From positions 27,575,661 to 27,639,660 of the forward strand of contig NC_134366.1 of assembly GCF_035582795.1 (NCBI RefSeq): a DNA stretch of 64,000 nucleotides. The letters are read 5' to 3'. Position numbers and translations under genes: made by a program. The notes under the pieces are model-generated. The model was not told the origin of the DNA, did no database searches, and worked only from the letters and a program-made list of their open reading frames with translations. The stretch is from Mycteria americana. Lineage: Eukaryota; Chordata; Aves; Ciconiiformes; Ciconiidae. Positions 49,401-61,400 of the stretch are shown here, one piece after another; positions within the stretch are counted from its first letter, which is position 1; each line of letters opens with the position of its first letter.

Positions 49401-52190
49401 TCTTTTTCTTCTTTCTCTTATTAGTAAAATGGCTATGTACACTTTCTTCATGTGTTCAGGCTGCCTCCAAACACCGCCCCTTGGATCTTGGCCTATCTTG
49501 TCAAATATTGCCTTGTGATCGTATTGGAATACGGGTGTTGCGTACAGTTATTCAAGACAAAACGATTTAGCAGGTACCATGGCCTCTCAAGCGGTAGTTT
49601 TGGATGTAATGTGGCTAGATGGTGGGTTTGCCTTGAATCTTACTGCATTCAGTACTGGTGCTATACTCCCTTCCCCATGATGCAGTCTTCCCTTTCAGGT
49701 TTAAAATGCAATAATCAGATTATGAGTATTGTTTCCAACCTTAATTGGTTTAATTTAATTAGTTTATCATTAGCTCTGGATCAGGACCTTGCTGCAGTAT
49801 TCTCTCTGCTATGCTTCATTTAATTATATTTAATGCAATCTCTTTGTTTCCCAAGAGGCTAAATAAGCCTGCAGCCAAAGACAATCAATACAGAGGGCTA
49901 TTCTCAGACCCCGTGTTTTCAGGTAGGTCTGGAAGAACCAAGATTAAAACATACATCGCATCTACTGTTTAGTTCCCTATTTCTCCATAGTACTGCATGA
50001 ACCCCTAACGTGGCAGCAGGAAACCAACCCCATTTAATATGAAGAAATGATTCTTTCTCTCTGTACAGCTAATAAGCTGGTCTGGTACCTGGTTTTGCTG
50101 TTTTACCTTCATTTGCACCATTTCTTCCTGTCTGGTCTTTCTACATTATTTTAACTGAAGCCTTTAGTTTTATTTGAAACATCTGCGGGAGACATGCATG
50201 GTACTGAGCACCTCCCCAGAGCATGTGGGTGTTAAGTCTCATTTCCACACTTATGTGCTGTAATTGTTAGTTTCCTAACAATACTTACTAGAAGTGTCCA
50301 ATTTACCAGTTTTCTTTCCATTCTCCAGCACAAGTGGAATTCTGCCATTGCCAATGAGTTCCTATGTTTACCACTGTTGCTGCTGCTCCGTTTCCCATAC
50401 AAGAAAAGGTAGTTTCCATACCCTGGGGGCTTTCCTGCTGTTTCCTAGAATACTTTTCACAGAAGTCCAGAGATGCCTCTTTCAGCAAAAGAAGTATTGC
50501 TGATCGATTGCCTACAGGTAGGGTGAAAAGGGCAGAGAGCAACTGGTTTGAGCTGAAGACAAGGGAAAACAGTGTGAGGAGCAAAATCGACAGAATCTGA
50601 TGCCATGGAAATTTGCACCCATCTCTTTTTCCATATCTGCCTTTTTCGAGCAGCACCAGCTCCTATTTGCCTGTTCTTAGTGCCTCTACACAGCCCCCCT
50701 ACGACAAAAGAGTCCTGAATGGCAAAGTACGTCTTCAGGTTTCACTGCTGGGCATGTTGCATGAGAAGGGGATCACCGCGAATGAAGCCCCTCAGGAACA
50801 AAGCAATTATCAAGAGTGAACAAATTAGCATTTCCTCAAAAACATGGAGCCTCTACAAGCATGAGAGGTGTGAAGACTAACTGGGGATGTGACTGGAGGT
50901 GAAGGGAGAATAGAGATCCTCTGTTCTTGCTGGGCCAGGTGCTCAGAGGAGGGCTGAATTCCCTCTGCTTTGGGGAGAACCCAGCTTCCTAATATGTCTC
51001 ACATGTCACTGTCCTCTATTTTTGCAGGTGAGTTTGGTTCAGTAGTAAAAGCCAAGGGATTAGGTAAGAGTCTGGTTAAAACCTCTCTTGTATAGAAGAA
51101 TTACATGTTCATCTGGATGTTTCTGTAGCGGTACCAGGACCTTTTGCCCAAGATTCAATTAGTATAACCCTGTAATAGCACATTTCACTCAGAAATACCA
51201 AAGGGTTTCATAAAATTAGCTCTATGGTCTTGCTGTGATGTGCGCTAGGGATTTATTGTAATTAAAGCTGATTAAAAATGTTCCAATGAAATTGTTTTCT
51301 TTTGGATTATGTATACTCTGCAGCATTACATGTTTCCTTTTATTTTGTGCCAGGAACGCAGGGAGCCTTGAGGGAGAAGGCTGCCACATGGTGTAGAGCC
51401 AACCTTGAGCATTCAAGACACAGCCCTTTTCCAAAGCAGAAAGTCTTAAATGGCAGCCCAAGAGGACTTGAACAAGACTGCCAAGGCTGCAAGTGTTCTT
51501 GGCTGCATGGAAGGAAACCTGAAGGCAGTGTCTCCAGGAAAGAGAGATCACTGTCATTTTGAAAGGCCGAGATGATAAATCTTTTGCAATTCTCATTCTG
51601 TGACGACAGATTGCAACAGTCTTTCTGAGGAAGAACTACTCTTCTTTTTTTCTTCTTCTGGAATTTCAGACTTGTTTTTTATTCCAGCCTACCGTTCTCC
51701 TCTCCTCCTACACAGAGGAGTGGAGGCATTACCAATGTCTTTAGCTTTTCCAAAATCTCCTGGGAAACATAGGATATAGCCAGCAACAAAGACCAGCAGC
51801 TGTTATCATTGCTTTCTGTTATGATAAGAATACAACCCCTGACACTCTCATTTTTAAAAGGCTACCTCCCTTCCATGATGTGCTTAGAAAGCTTCTTTTA
51901 ATAAATGGATAAGATTAGTCAGAATGATTCTTGAACTGAATTGCCTTTGGACTAGCAAACCATTTTCTCTTTTCTACTGGGCTTTATTGTAGGAATGGGG
52001 ACTTTTAATTTGCTAATGTTAGTCATCTAACAATGCAATTTTTTTAGAACTCCAGAGTCTGAGTCTATGGAATCATACTGTGCTCCTTCTTCAAAGAGAC
52101 ATCGTGTAATCCTTGCTTTCTTCAGCTTCAATAGAGTCACTCATGACCTTACATCAATTCTCGGAGTATGTTGTGCTACTCTGCTGTAAT
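46421..52190. other. Gene desert segment
   Basis: No gene or classified element was recognised. The longest frames (49452-49823 plus, 50303-50656 minus, 51222-51596 minus) are motif-free and lack splice or conservation evidence. Contents noted: a T17 run at 47512-47528, an 18-bp tandem duplication at 48196-48230, and a homeodomain-type AT cluster at 49741-49840. Confidence 0.5.
48196..48230 (+). repeat. Exact 18-bp tandem duplication
   Basis: TACTCAGTTTCATTTGAC is followed directly by TACTCAGTTTCATTTGA. The lack of divergence points to a recent event. Confidence 0.95.
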
Positions 52191-52276
52191 TAATAACATT
52201 AGTACTAATTATGTACTAATGTTATTAGTTATTAACCAAATAACCATTAGTTAGTACTATGCTTAGTACTAACTAA
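52191..52276. repeat. Two adjacent perfect palindromes sharing a TTAGTAC core
   Basis: The first has arms TAATAACATTAGTAC (52191-52205) and GTACTAATGTTATTA (52213-52227) around a 7-base loop. The second has arms TTAGTTAGTAC (52247-52257) and GTACTAACTAA (52266-52276) around an 8-base loop. Both arms end in the same TTAGTAC/GTACTAA core, so the two may be related by duplication. No target duplication or transposase was seen. Confidence 0.9.
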
Positions 52277-55200
52277 CCATAAACCCGCTAATTTCTACTA
52301 GAAGCAAGGAACATTCATGCATGTGAAAGCCACTGTGCTTGGACATACTTTAATTATGCTCTATATTCATATTTTTCAACATTAGCATCTCACTAATATG
52401 TCAGTTTAAAAATACGAATCATCATACTTTTATTTAAGACCTCGAGCAAGCCAAAGTTATAGTTGACTATTTTCAGGTGTCTGGGAGCAGCCCCAGTAAT
52501 TATAAAGAACCAGAGCAGCAAGCCCTATTTGTAGACATCAATTCAAAATGAATACAGAATAAGAAAGAATTAGGACTTTGAGAACTGCTGCTTTTAAAAC
52601 TAGCTATGGAAGCATAACCTACTGCTGAAATGATAAGGTAGACTCATAAATATATTGCATGCTGTATGGCTGAGCTAAAGTCAGTACTTGGAAATCATTA
52701 TTTAAAAAAAAAAGCTACTTTTGGAAAGAGAAGTTGCCTGAACAATCTTTAAAACAGGCAACATATTTTCTTTAATTCTTTTATAGCTTAGGAACCAAAA
52801 TGTTTGTGACTGAATCCTCTTTTTCACTGTCTTTTCTTTAAAGACTTTTATGCCATCATATGAAAACTTTTACTGTCTTGTATCTGAGAAAAGATTTGCA
52901 AAAAAATTGAAAAGACTTTACAAGTGTGGGAAGTATGATACGGAAGTATAGAGGCAATAGTCAAAGTCATCGCAGTGTAGCAATCATGCTTAAATATATG
53001 CTGAGTTTTAAGCAGTTAAATTAATTGGATCAGGATGAAAAGTGGCACATGGAGTGAGTTTGGAATGAACAAAGGAATTCCTAACCTCTTCATACTGTTT
53101 GTACTGTAAGAGAAAGTCATGGTCCAATTCTCCAAAAACCAGACACAGAAAAGGAAACACTGGCAGAACTTTCTCCTTTGAGCATTACATGGCACAAAAT
53201 GTTAGCAGTCCTCCACCAGTAGGGATATGGAATACACATTTGTTTCAGGTTTCCACAAAGCTCTGGAAACTGCTCGAGAAATTGCAGTGGAAGCAAAGCG
53301 CGGTGAATAAAAGAAATCATAAGGGAAAAGATGCTTAGCAGTATAAATCATTTAAAAGGTGGTGGAGTATATCATCGTGCATTTAGTGAACAGGTTTTCT
53401 TATTAAAATATACTTTGCAGTAATGACTGCAGCATTGCTGCAGGAATATATTAGCATTAGATTGATGATTCAAAGGTGAAATGAACTTAAAAAAATATGA
53501 TTGGCTGTTAAAGAGCAAGATACGTAAGAGGAAGGAGTAGTAAATTGCCAGAATGACATTCACAGTCATCTTAAATGGAAGCTTATGCAAAGAGACACTT
53601 ATACAATGTAACACGGTAAATTGCAGTTTGTTCACTGATGAGTGTTCGGGAGGGATTTTTTTAAAATAACAGTTTATTCAGTTTAGATGTTTGGAAGACA
53701 TCACTTTATCAGGCTGTATGTGCAGAACTGCAAAGTCATGGGTTTGTTCTTACAACTGAAAGTACCTCTGTGTCTATTTTGCTTTTAATGTTTCTAATAG
53801 CTGTTCGAACCATTCAAGGGTTTTTTTCTGCTTCTGGAGCCACTGACATCAGAATTTCCACCCTGTCTTTTCTTTGGTTGTTTTTTATTAGGAAAGGTAG
53901 CCAGAGTAGTTTGGGTACCTCCCAGGAAGTTAGTTCACAGGTTTATGAGAACTCAGGTAGAGCTGAGGATCTCTTCTCAGTAAATAATGTAACTGTGCAC
54001 GGCTGTGGAGAAGAGGAAGGCACATGGGCTTGAATCAAACGGTATTGTCTTAAGCATAGAATCAGCCACCAGGCTCCTTAGTGCCTAGCAGTGGCTTTCG
54101 TCTTGCTTAACTTCAGGTATAGCACTTGCCATCTAAGCTAGTCGTGCTAAGCTCAGTTTACAGTCAAGGAAGACAATTAGGCACAACTGGGCCATGTTTC
54201 AGCTGAACTCTTTTGGCACCTCCTGCGAGATGAGAAGAGTTGAGCCTCCCACTCTGGTGAGGAGGTTGCACTCTGTACTCCGCTTCCGGATGTCTGTTGG
54301 CTGTTTGGCTCGAATGCATGTAGTCCAATGAATCACAGCCTCATTTGTGCCACCAAGTACAGTCAGGCCCGTCCTCATGTCCAAGTTAAAGCGCTAATTA
54401 ATGAGTCATTGAAATAGCTGACTCTCTGGTCTCAGGCTGGTGCCCTCCGTAGTCCTCTTAAGACTATGCCTGAAAAACCTGATGTCTTGAGGACAGGATA
54501 TCAGCAAAGAGTTTACCCTGCTGCGAGAGGGGTGATGAGGGAGAGGGACAGTCTGGATCTCCCTGGTGTTTGCCGTAAGACTGATGAGCTACACACAAAT
54601 AGCGCTCTGCCAGCTTTCTGAGGCGTGCGCAGGTCGTAGTCTGAGCACGTCAACAGGATGTCAAGAGGTTCATTGGACCAAGGATGAAGGCTCTGACAAC
54701 AGTCAAATGCATACTATAAGTGTACTTCTGTGCCCTTGACTGAAATGTTTAAGCTCTGAAATGCTCTCTTCCACATTCCCTGAGACATCTTAGGCAGCTT
54801 TGACACGTGTTGATTATTATTTAATTCAGTTTTATTTTACTTTGTCGCCTATTAAAGCCTTAGTTTATTACATAGCTGTTCTTGGTGTATTGTTGTGGCT
54901 CCTTTGTCATCACCTGTATCTGATAAGAACTTCTACTTCATCTACTCTTCATTAGGAGGACAGTTTTTGCTCATTTTAAATATACAAGTGTTGGGCATTC
55001 GATGAGACAATGAAGAAAACTTGGAATAGAACATGATGAGGTGCATGATGGTCTTTAGTTTGTCTGGCAATCTTGGTATGTCACTTTAAAGCTTTGTTTT
55101 ATTATAAGATCACAGCAGAACACTGCAACCTTCTGTGTAATAGTCATAGGACTAATCAGCATTAACTCCTCATTATACTAGCACATCTGCTGGAAAAATG

Positions 55201-57774
55201 TCTAACAGAATTGATCTCACTTAAGATTGAATGATGTTCCCAGGCAACTTGGGACCATTACAGACTTTTCATTCCCTTCTCTATCAAAATAAAAACATGA
55301 ATAATTAGTTGAGAAGAAAAAAGAAAGATGAATGCTTGTTCCTCTGAGAAGAGAATGAAAAGGCAAACACCTGATGTAGGCTGATTTAAGTACTGCAGGA
55401 TGTCAAGACATATTGATATGAGTGCGTAAGAACCTATATGGAATGTAAAAGAAGTAATATTTTTGTTTATCAGGGGCTAAATTTTGTTACTTGAAAGAGG
55501 AAACCCCTGTAAGGATTAAGGAAGGATGGGAAGACAATGCCACTCTGGTTACCTTATGTCAAAGAACTTACAGGATGCGCAGATGACAGCTCTTTAAAAA
55601 ATGGTTTCAAGAGACTTTTTACGCATCCATTTAGGAAGAGAAGTACCTGCCATAAGAGAAGTACCTGCCATACTTTATCAGACTAGTAGCCTAACTCACT
55701 TCTCATCTTTAGAGAGTACAGTTTCTGGGCTATTGATAACAGTGAGTTTGAGTTATGCTTCAGTCAAAAGCAGGCCATATTTTCAGAATTTCTATTGTAT
55801 GTGTCAGAGCGTGCTGGGCAGAAAAACTTCTGTTCAGGAAAACTGTAGGCAGACTTATTGCAAATATTTGAATTAAAAGACAAAGTAAATAGGGAAGCAA
55901 ATGCTATGTGTCCTCAGATTACCAACCATTCACTCTCTGATTGCTGGAGAGAACCACACCTTTAATTCTGTAAACTCTACTTTGAAAGCAAAAGTCATAG
56001 ATGATAACTTTTCAGTTTAATCAAAGAGTTGGAAGTCATGAAGGGCCTTGGCAGTCTGGAATCTGGTTTGTTTGACTGCAGTGACAAATACCTTTTCGTT
56101 CCTATTGTGTCACATTCACAACTGAATGTAGTTTGATTTCTCTCTGTGAATTCCCATAGCACATTTTTTGGTATACATTTGTCACTGTCAGTGCTTGGGC
56201 TGATTATATTGCAGTCCCAGACAAGTATATTCTCTGTCTTGGAGATCTAATTCTTCCCCTCATGGACAGTTCTGGTAACTGGGGTTGCCTTGGGAAGCAC
56301 TGATGGTTTTCTCTTCCATTTATTTCCATCTCTGTTAGCCCTGACATTGGTCTCCTGCTTATTATTCTTCTATTTCTCTAGAGAAAAAAAAAAGTCTCAT
56401 GTATTTCACCTTGCATAGTATGCTTTTCTCAAATACACCCACATTCATTACTAGTCTTTGCAATTCTCCCCTTGCCAATGTGTTGAGCAGTCTTTTCTCT
56501 TGCATTTTCCTTCTTGTTGCTTTCATCTTCTGCTGGGAATTTTTAAATAGCTTATCACTAGTATTGTCTTGATCGCCTGAGATTTGGATTTGTGTCTTGA
56601 GTGACTTGAAAATGGCCTCATCTTCTAGAACTGATAGTATATAAGAACTCTAAATAGGGATTTTCCCAGCTGTAGCAGGTTTGTGTTTTCCTGACTGCTG
56701 CTCCACCTGTTCATTTTTTATTATGGGAAAAAAATTAAAAAAACAATCAGTGTCCCTCTAGGTAATTTCTTTCACTTTCTTTAATAATTAAACCTTATGT
56801 TGCAAATGATGCTATTTCTCCATCAGGCTGCTAGCTTTACAACGGAGCCCAAGAGGTGAGAAATGGTGACATAACACATTACATTTCACACTGACTGCAT
56901 CACTTGAACGTGTGAAGTGTCTCTTGCAGACAGCTCAACTTTAGCAATTTTGCAGTAACGCTTTTAATGCCAGACTGGATTTTCCCTTTTGGCTTTTCTA
57001 GGAAGTCTTTCCATTCTGAAGTTGTACTCCTTGCTTTATTTTTTCTGACATCTGATTTTAAGCTGAATGCCCCTTTGTGCTCTGGCTGTGACTGCAGCTC
57101 TCTAGCTGTCTGCTTCTCATTCCCTCACTTCTCCACAGATAGCTTCAGGCACAGTAGTTAAGTCTTGCAGGTCAGTAACTTCACTTCTTGCTACAAGAAT
57201 CCTGAATGTCAGATTGTTCCTCAAAATAATAAATAGCAGATGGTCCCTAGTGCCTGCTTCAGGCCAGTTAATTTTATATTTCCCAGTACCCTTCCTGTTT
57301 GCCTCCATTTGGGCTGAGAGGCCTCTGTTCAGAGCAAGCTAAAACAACCTCTTAGGTGACATTTTGAGAATCAGTATTTACCTTTTAATTTGAGAGCCGT
57401 TCTTCATTAACACAGTGCTCTGCTTTTTTTTTTTTTTTTTTTTCCTGTGGAGTGTCATAGGGTCAGAGCTAATGAGCTTTGGCTGTCTCTTCAGAGCTCA
57501 ATTGTAAATATTCATCTTAGTCCACAACTCTACAGTTCCCTGCAGTGGCAGAATCCAGAAGGGATATTACATACACGAGGATGTTCATATATTTTATGCA
57601 TTCCATTATGTTGGCTTTTTAATGGCAAGTTACTGATGGAGTGAGGACGCATGTCACGTGCATGTTCTTTAGGGTGTTAGTCACACTTATAATACCTGTT
57701 ACAGGTAATTTACATATATTGTAGGTAATATGAATATAGTTAATACCTAAGGCATTATTGATACCTGATACCTA
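52277..57774. other. Gene desert segment
   Basis: No gene was recognised. Contents noted: an exact 18-bp tandem duplication at 55636-55671, a T20 run at 57424-57443, and a run of ATACCT and AGGTAAT motifs at about 57688-57782. The minus-strand frame at 54199-54384 was looked at and could not be placed in any family. Confidence 0.5.
55636..55671 (+). repeat. Exact 18-bp tandem duplication
   Basis: AAGAGAAGTACCTGCCAT occurs twice head to tail without a mismatch. Confidence 0.97.
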
Positions 57775-58226
57775 TTACTGAACCCTTTCAGCATGATTGC
57801 TAAAGAAAAAGATGATAGAACAGTAGTGGCCAGATGAGGGAGGGAAGCGCCTTTGGGAAGGTGCTTCTCCATGCACCCTGGCTGCTGGGCACAAAAAAAG
57901 GGGACGGTTCTGCTGTGCCTCTGACCAGGGCAGTCTGTGGGACCGTAAAAAGGGAATGGGCGGTGGGACTAGACCGCTTCCCTTTCCCTGCTCGCAAGCT
58001 TCCCTGGCCCGTGGTGCAATGGCACAGAGCACCCATATGGTACGTGATCGCTGCACTGGGTCAAGTCCGAGGTACAACTAGGCATCCTCTTCTCACTGCA
58101 TCTGACAAGTCTCTGTCCAGCCTACGGTAAACAACATAGGGCAGATAGCTGCTCATTGCGTACATGTTATACTGCTTCCTGCTCTGCAGCTGAGTCCACG
58201 GGCAGATGCAGTGCTGCCCAGTTCTG
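57775..58226 (-). pseudogene. Possible degraded ERV leader/internal remnant
   Basis: The block is GC-richer than its flanks and lies directly downstream, on the minus strand, of an LTR-like R/U5 and primer-binding-site-like signature. A 100-codon minus-strand frame (57775-58077) runs through it but shows no matrix, capsid or zinc-knuckle motif that I can recognise, and the neighbouring frame has a stop. The call depends wholly on the adjacent LTR-like block; it could be an unrelated GC-rich segment. Confidence 0.25.
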
Positions 58227-58436
58227 ACGGGGGGAGAGTATCGCCCATGATGGTACTAGCCTGGGAAGGAAAGGTCTCCGTAGTAGGTGTCCTTTCCAGT
58301 GACACACCTGGGGTCACGCAAGCCAGATTTATTGACAGCATCATAGCCCTTATAAGATTTCACTAATACAAAGCACTCTAGGACAGAGATGGTAGTCTTT
58401 ACTACTTGCTGGACATGGCGGGGCCATGATTTTACA
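58217..58436 (-). mobile_element. LTR-like fragment with R/U5 signature, minus orientation
   Basis: On the minus strand a TATA-like CTTATAAGGG (58356-58347) is followed about 20 bases later by AATAAA (58333-58328). Next comes GC-rich sequence, then GTCAGAACTGGG (58228-58217), which resembles the ERVL tRNA-Leu primer site GTCAGGAGTGGG. A possible 5' border TGTAAAATC lies near 58436. No target duplication or clear TG...CA pair was found, so this is a weaker call than the solo LTR at 45000. Confidence 0.35.
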
Positions 58437-61400
58437 GGTCAGAGGTGTTACCTTAATGTAAGGAATAAATCAACCAGTGCCTTTTTTCTATGATGTTATC
58501 ATTCAGCAGCCTCTCATTACAGAAGGTTCATGGTGCTATTTGCACAGGTTGTCATCGCTAATCTTTGCCTCTGTGTGATGATTCATTGTCTAGCATTTTT
58601 TTGTCTTTTGTCACTAAATAAATTTTAGGCATAGGTGAAAAATTCAGTGATGAATTAAAAAAAAAAGGTTAATTGTACAATGGTTCCCAAAAAGCAGGTA
58701 AAAAGCATACATAAAGTGCCTTATAGATTTCTCAGATTATCTTGTAAAGACTTCTTTTATCCTTAGGAAAGCCCTGTACATCACCTATGTAGAACATTTG
58801 GGTTCCTTAGCATGGAGAAATGTTACTTTCTGTCTCTCCTTGAGCCCACTGACTTTTTATTATTGGTCTCTAGACCAGATTAGACAGAACAGAGAGAAAT
58901 TTGATGATAGTCTCACCCTAAGCTCAGTCTGCTTCTGTAGATTTGTAAGAATAAATGATTTGCGCATAAATGTGCCTGAACATTCAGATTTTACAAAACA
59001 AAACCTACCCTAGAAATTTGATGAGCTTTGGATTTTCATCTCAGTCATAAATTTTCATCTCAGTCATAAACAGACTATAGAAAATCCTTTATATTCCCAT
59101 TTAGGCAATAGCTATCCTCCAGCTTACTAAAGTTTATAGTTCTGTCAGAGGAAAAACTATGCCATGCTCATAGAAATAATGGGTGGGTGAGGTTCAAGAG
59201 CCACCTAGTGGTTTAAAGCCCCTGCATAGAGAGAGACCATTCAGAGACCTGTTACAAGTTGGGAAAAATCTGGATCTATCCATCAAACGGAAAAGGACCA
59301 AAAATGAGTGTATAAAATATCCTTAGCTAATAATTAATTAGACCTTACTCTTAATACCTTGAGAAAAAATGATACTTTCCTTGGTTCCTAGTTAAAATGC
59401 AAGAAGCAAGTCTATTTTTCATACAAAGACACATAATGTATTAAGATGCCATGTCAAGGACCTACCTACATACACAGTTTTGGGCTTGTTGTTTTCGCCT
59501 GGTTTTATCTGTGGGTGGCTGATTACAGCCATCCTTCAAATGAGTTTTATCCTTTTTATGTCTGTCAAGCTCTCTGTGAGGCAAGTGGCAGGGTTGCAGA
59601 CTCTGCCCCAAGTTCTCCCTAGGGAATTCCTGTTACCAAGAATTCTGCTTCTCTTCTCAGCGATCCATTTCTCCTCAGCTTCATCTGAGGTGCCCAGACT
59701 GGCAGAAGGAAACAGACCAAAAAAATGTTTCAGTAGGTGAGACAGAACAATTAAGCTGTAACTGTATAGAGAGACATCAAAGCAGCCCATCAATCATTTT
59801 TGCTAGTGAGATAATGCCAAACGATGTTAATCATGGTGCAAGGGCAATATGGTTCATTAGTCACTCTTAAATACAAGAGATTTCTAACCAAAATCAATTA
59901 TGACAAATTTGTTAATATTCAAAGTTTTTAAGTGTTTCATCAAGCTCTTATTTCCTCTGGGTTTTATTTTGCTCAGACTTCACAACTGATAACCATACAT
60001 TATAGAACGTCTTGATCCTGCTGTGATGTTGTTTTCATTTTTTCCTTTAAATGAACAGTATTTCACTGTACCACTATGCTAAATCAGTGTCCCTAGAAAA
60101 GCTTTTCTCCTTCCTCCTAAAACTAGGGTGTGAGTGAGAGGTAGGTTTTCTCTCCACTCAGTTTCTTATAATCTCTTGTGTTAGTTATGCAAAGATGAAT
60201 ATTCTGAATATTTAAATAGTCAAAACTGATACCTGTCTTTCCATGGAAAGACTTTATTCTTCAATAAATCAACTTTTTTTTTCCTTTAAAAAAACAAGAG
60301 GGAAAAGTATGACAAGGTAATTCTAGGACCAGCTGAAACCCTTTCCAAAAAAATGAATTGTTGTGTAGTCATCAGATTCTTCTTCCTTGTTCTTTATGCA
60401 CTTTTATGAACATCATTAAACTTTTATATCCACTGCAGATATTGCCTGAAGAGGTCACAACTGTCTCCATGAATTCAGTAAACTTTGAGGAGGACACTAA
60501 AACCTCAGGTGTTCTGGAAATATTGAAGTTCTATTAACTGCAAAAATGTCATTCATTTTGCATCTATGATTCCAAGCAAGTACCAGTTTCTCTTAGCAAG
60601 CTGCACTTCCTTATTCACTCAATGATAGAAATATCCAAATAATTCAGGAATTACAAAAATGGAGGTGGTGGGAGGAGGGGGAAAATTAAGCCCAGAGAAG
60701 AGAATAGGCAAAGATAATAATTCAAAATATGTATTTAAGTTAAAAAATGACACAGTGCTCTCTCACTATAAACTAGTCAAGGATTTTGTCCTGCTTCTAG
60801 GAAGGGCTGTCTTTTCATAGTTGCAATAATAAATACATTTTATTTTCAATTGAAGATGGCAAACATTTACAAATATATTTTTCGCTCTTCCTAGTTCATT
60901 AAATATTTTTCATGAAAGACCTTTAGTAACTGTACAGTGGCCCATTATTTGCAAGACTGGTTTACCAAATGTTTCAAGTTCATGTGAAGTACTAAAACCT
61001 GGTTAATAAGAGGACCATACTACCGATGTAGGAAATGATCTATAGGGACATGGAAAGTAGTCATTAAGAAAGGGCACTTTGGGGATAAATAGGATAGTCA
61101 TGTCAGATAAAATACATTTTGAGGTAGTCCAAAGGATCTCTGTGGGACAGTGAGGGCGAGGCAATAGCCAGCAGCTATGGGGACCCTTTGTCCCATAGCT
61201 AGACCTTTTTGTCAAAGTTCACTTACAGCCCTTTCTTGCTCCTAGAGCTCTGAAGTAAGAAGAAGTGTGTCTGGGAACGACTAGCTCCACAAGCACCAGA
61301 AGCCTGGTGAAGCCTGGCTATGGCTTGTCCCTTGATGTGAACGCCGGTGGGAACATTGGTCAGAGGCTCTCTGTTGAGCCCTGTGTTCCTGTGCTGTCTT

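Noticed and set aside
53796..53820. TTCGAACC box as a possible tRNA gene
   Set aside because: No A box, anticodon arm or acceptor stem could be built around it.
31244..57443. T runs at 31244-31264, 47512-47528 and 57424-57443 as tails of minus-strand processed pseudogenes
   Set aside because: The adjoining sequence on the minus strand shows no gene-like frame and no target duplications, so they are treated as homopolymers.
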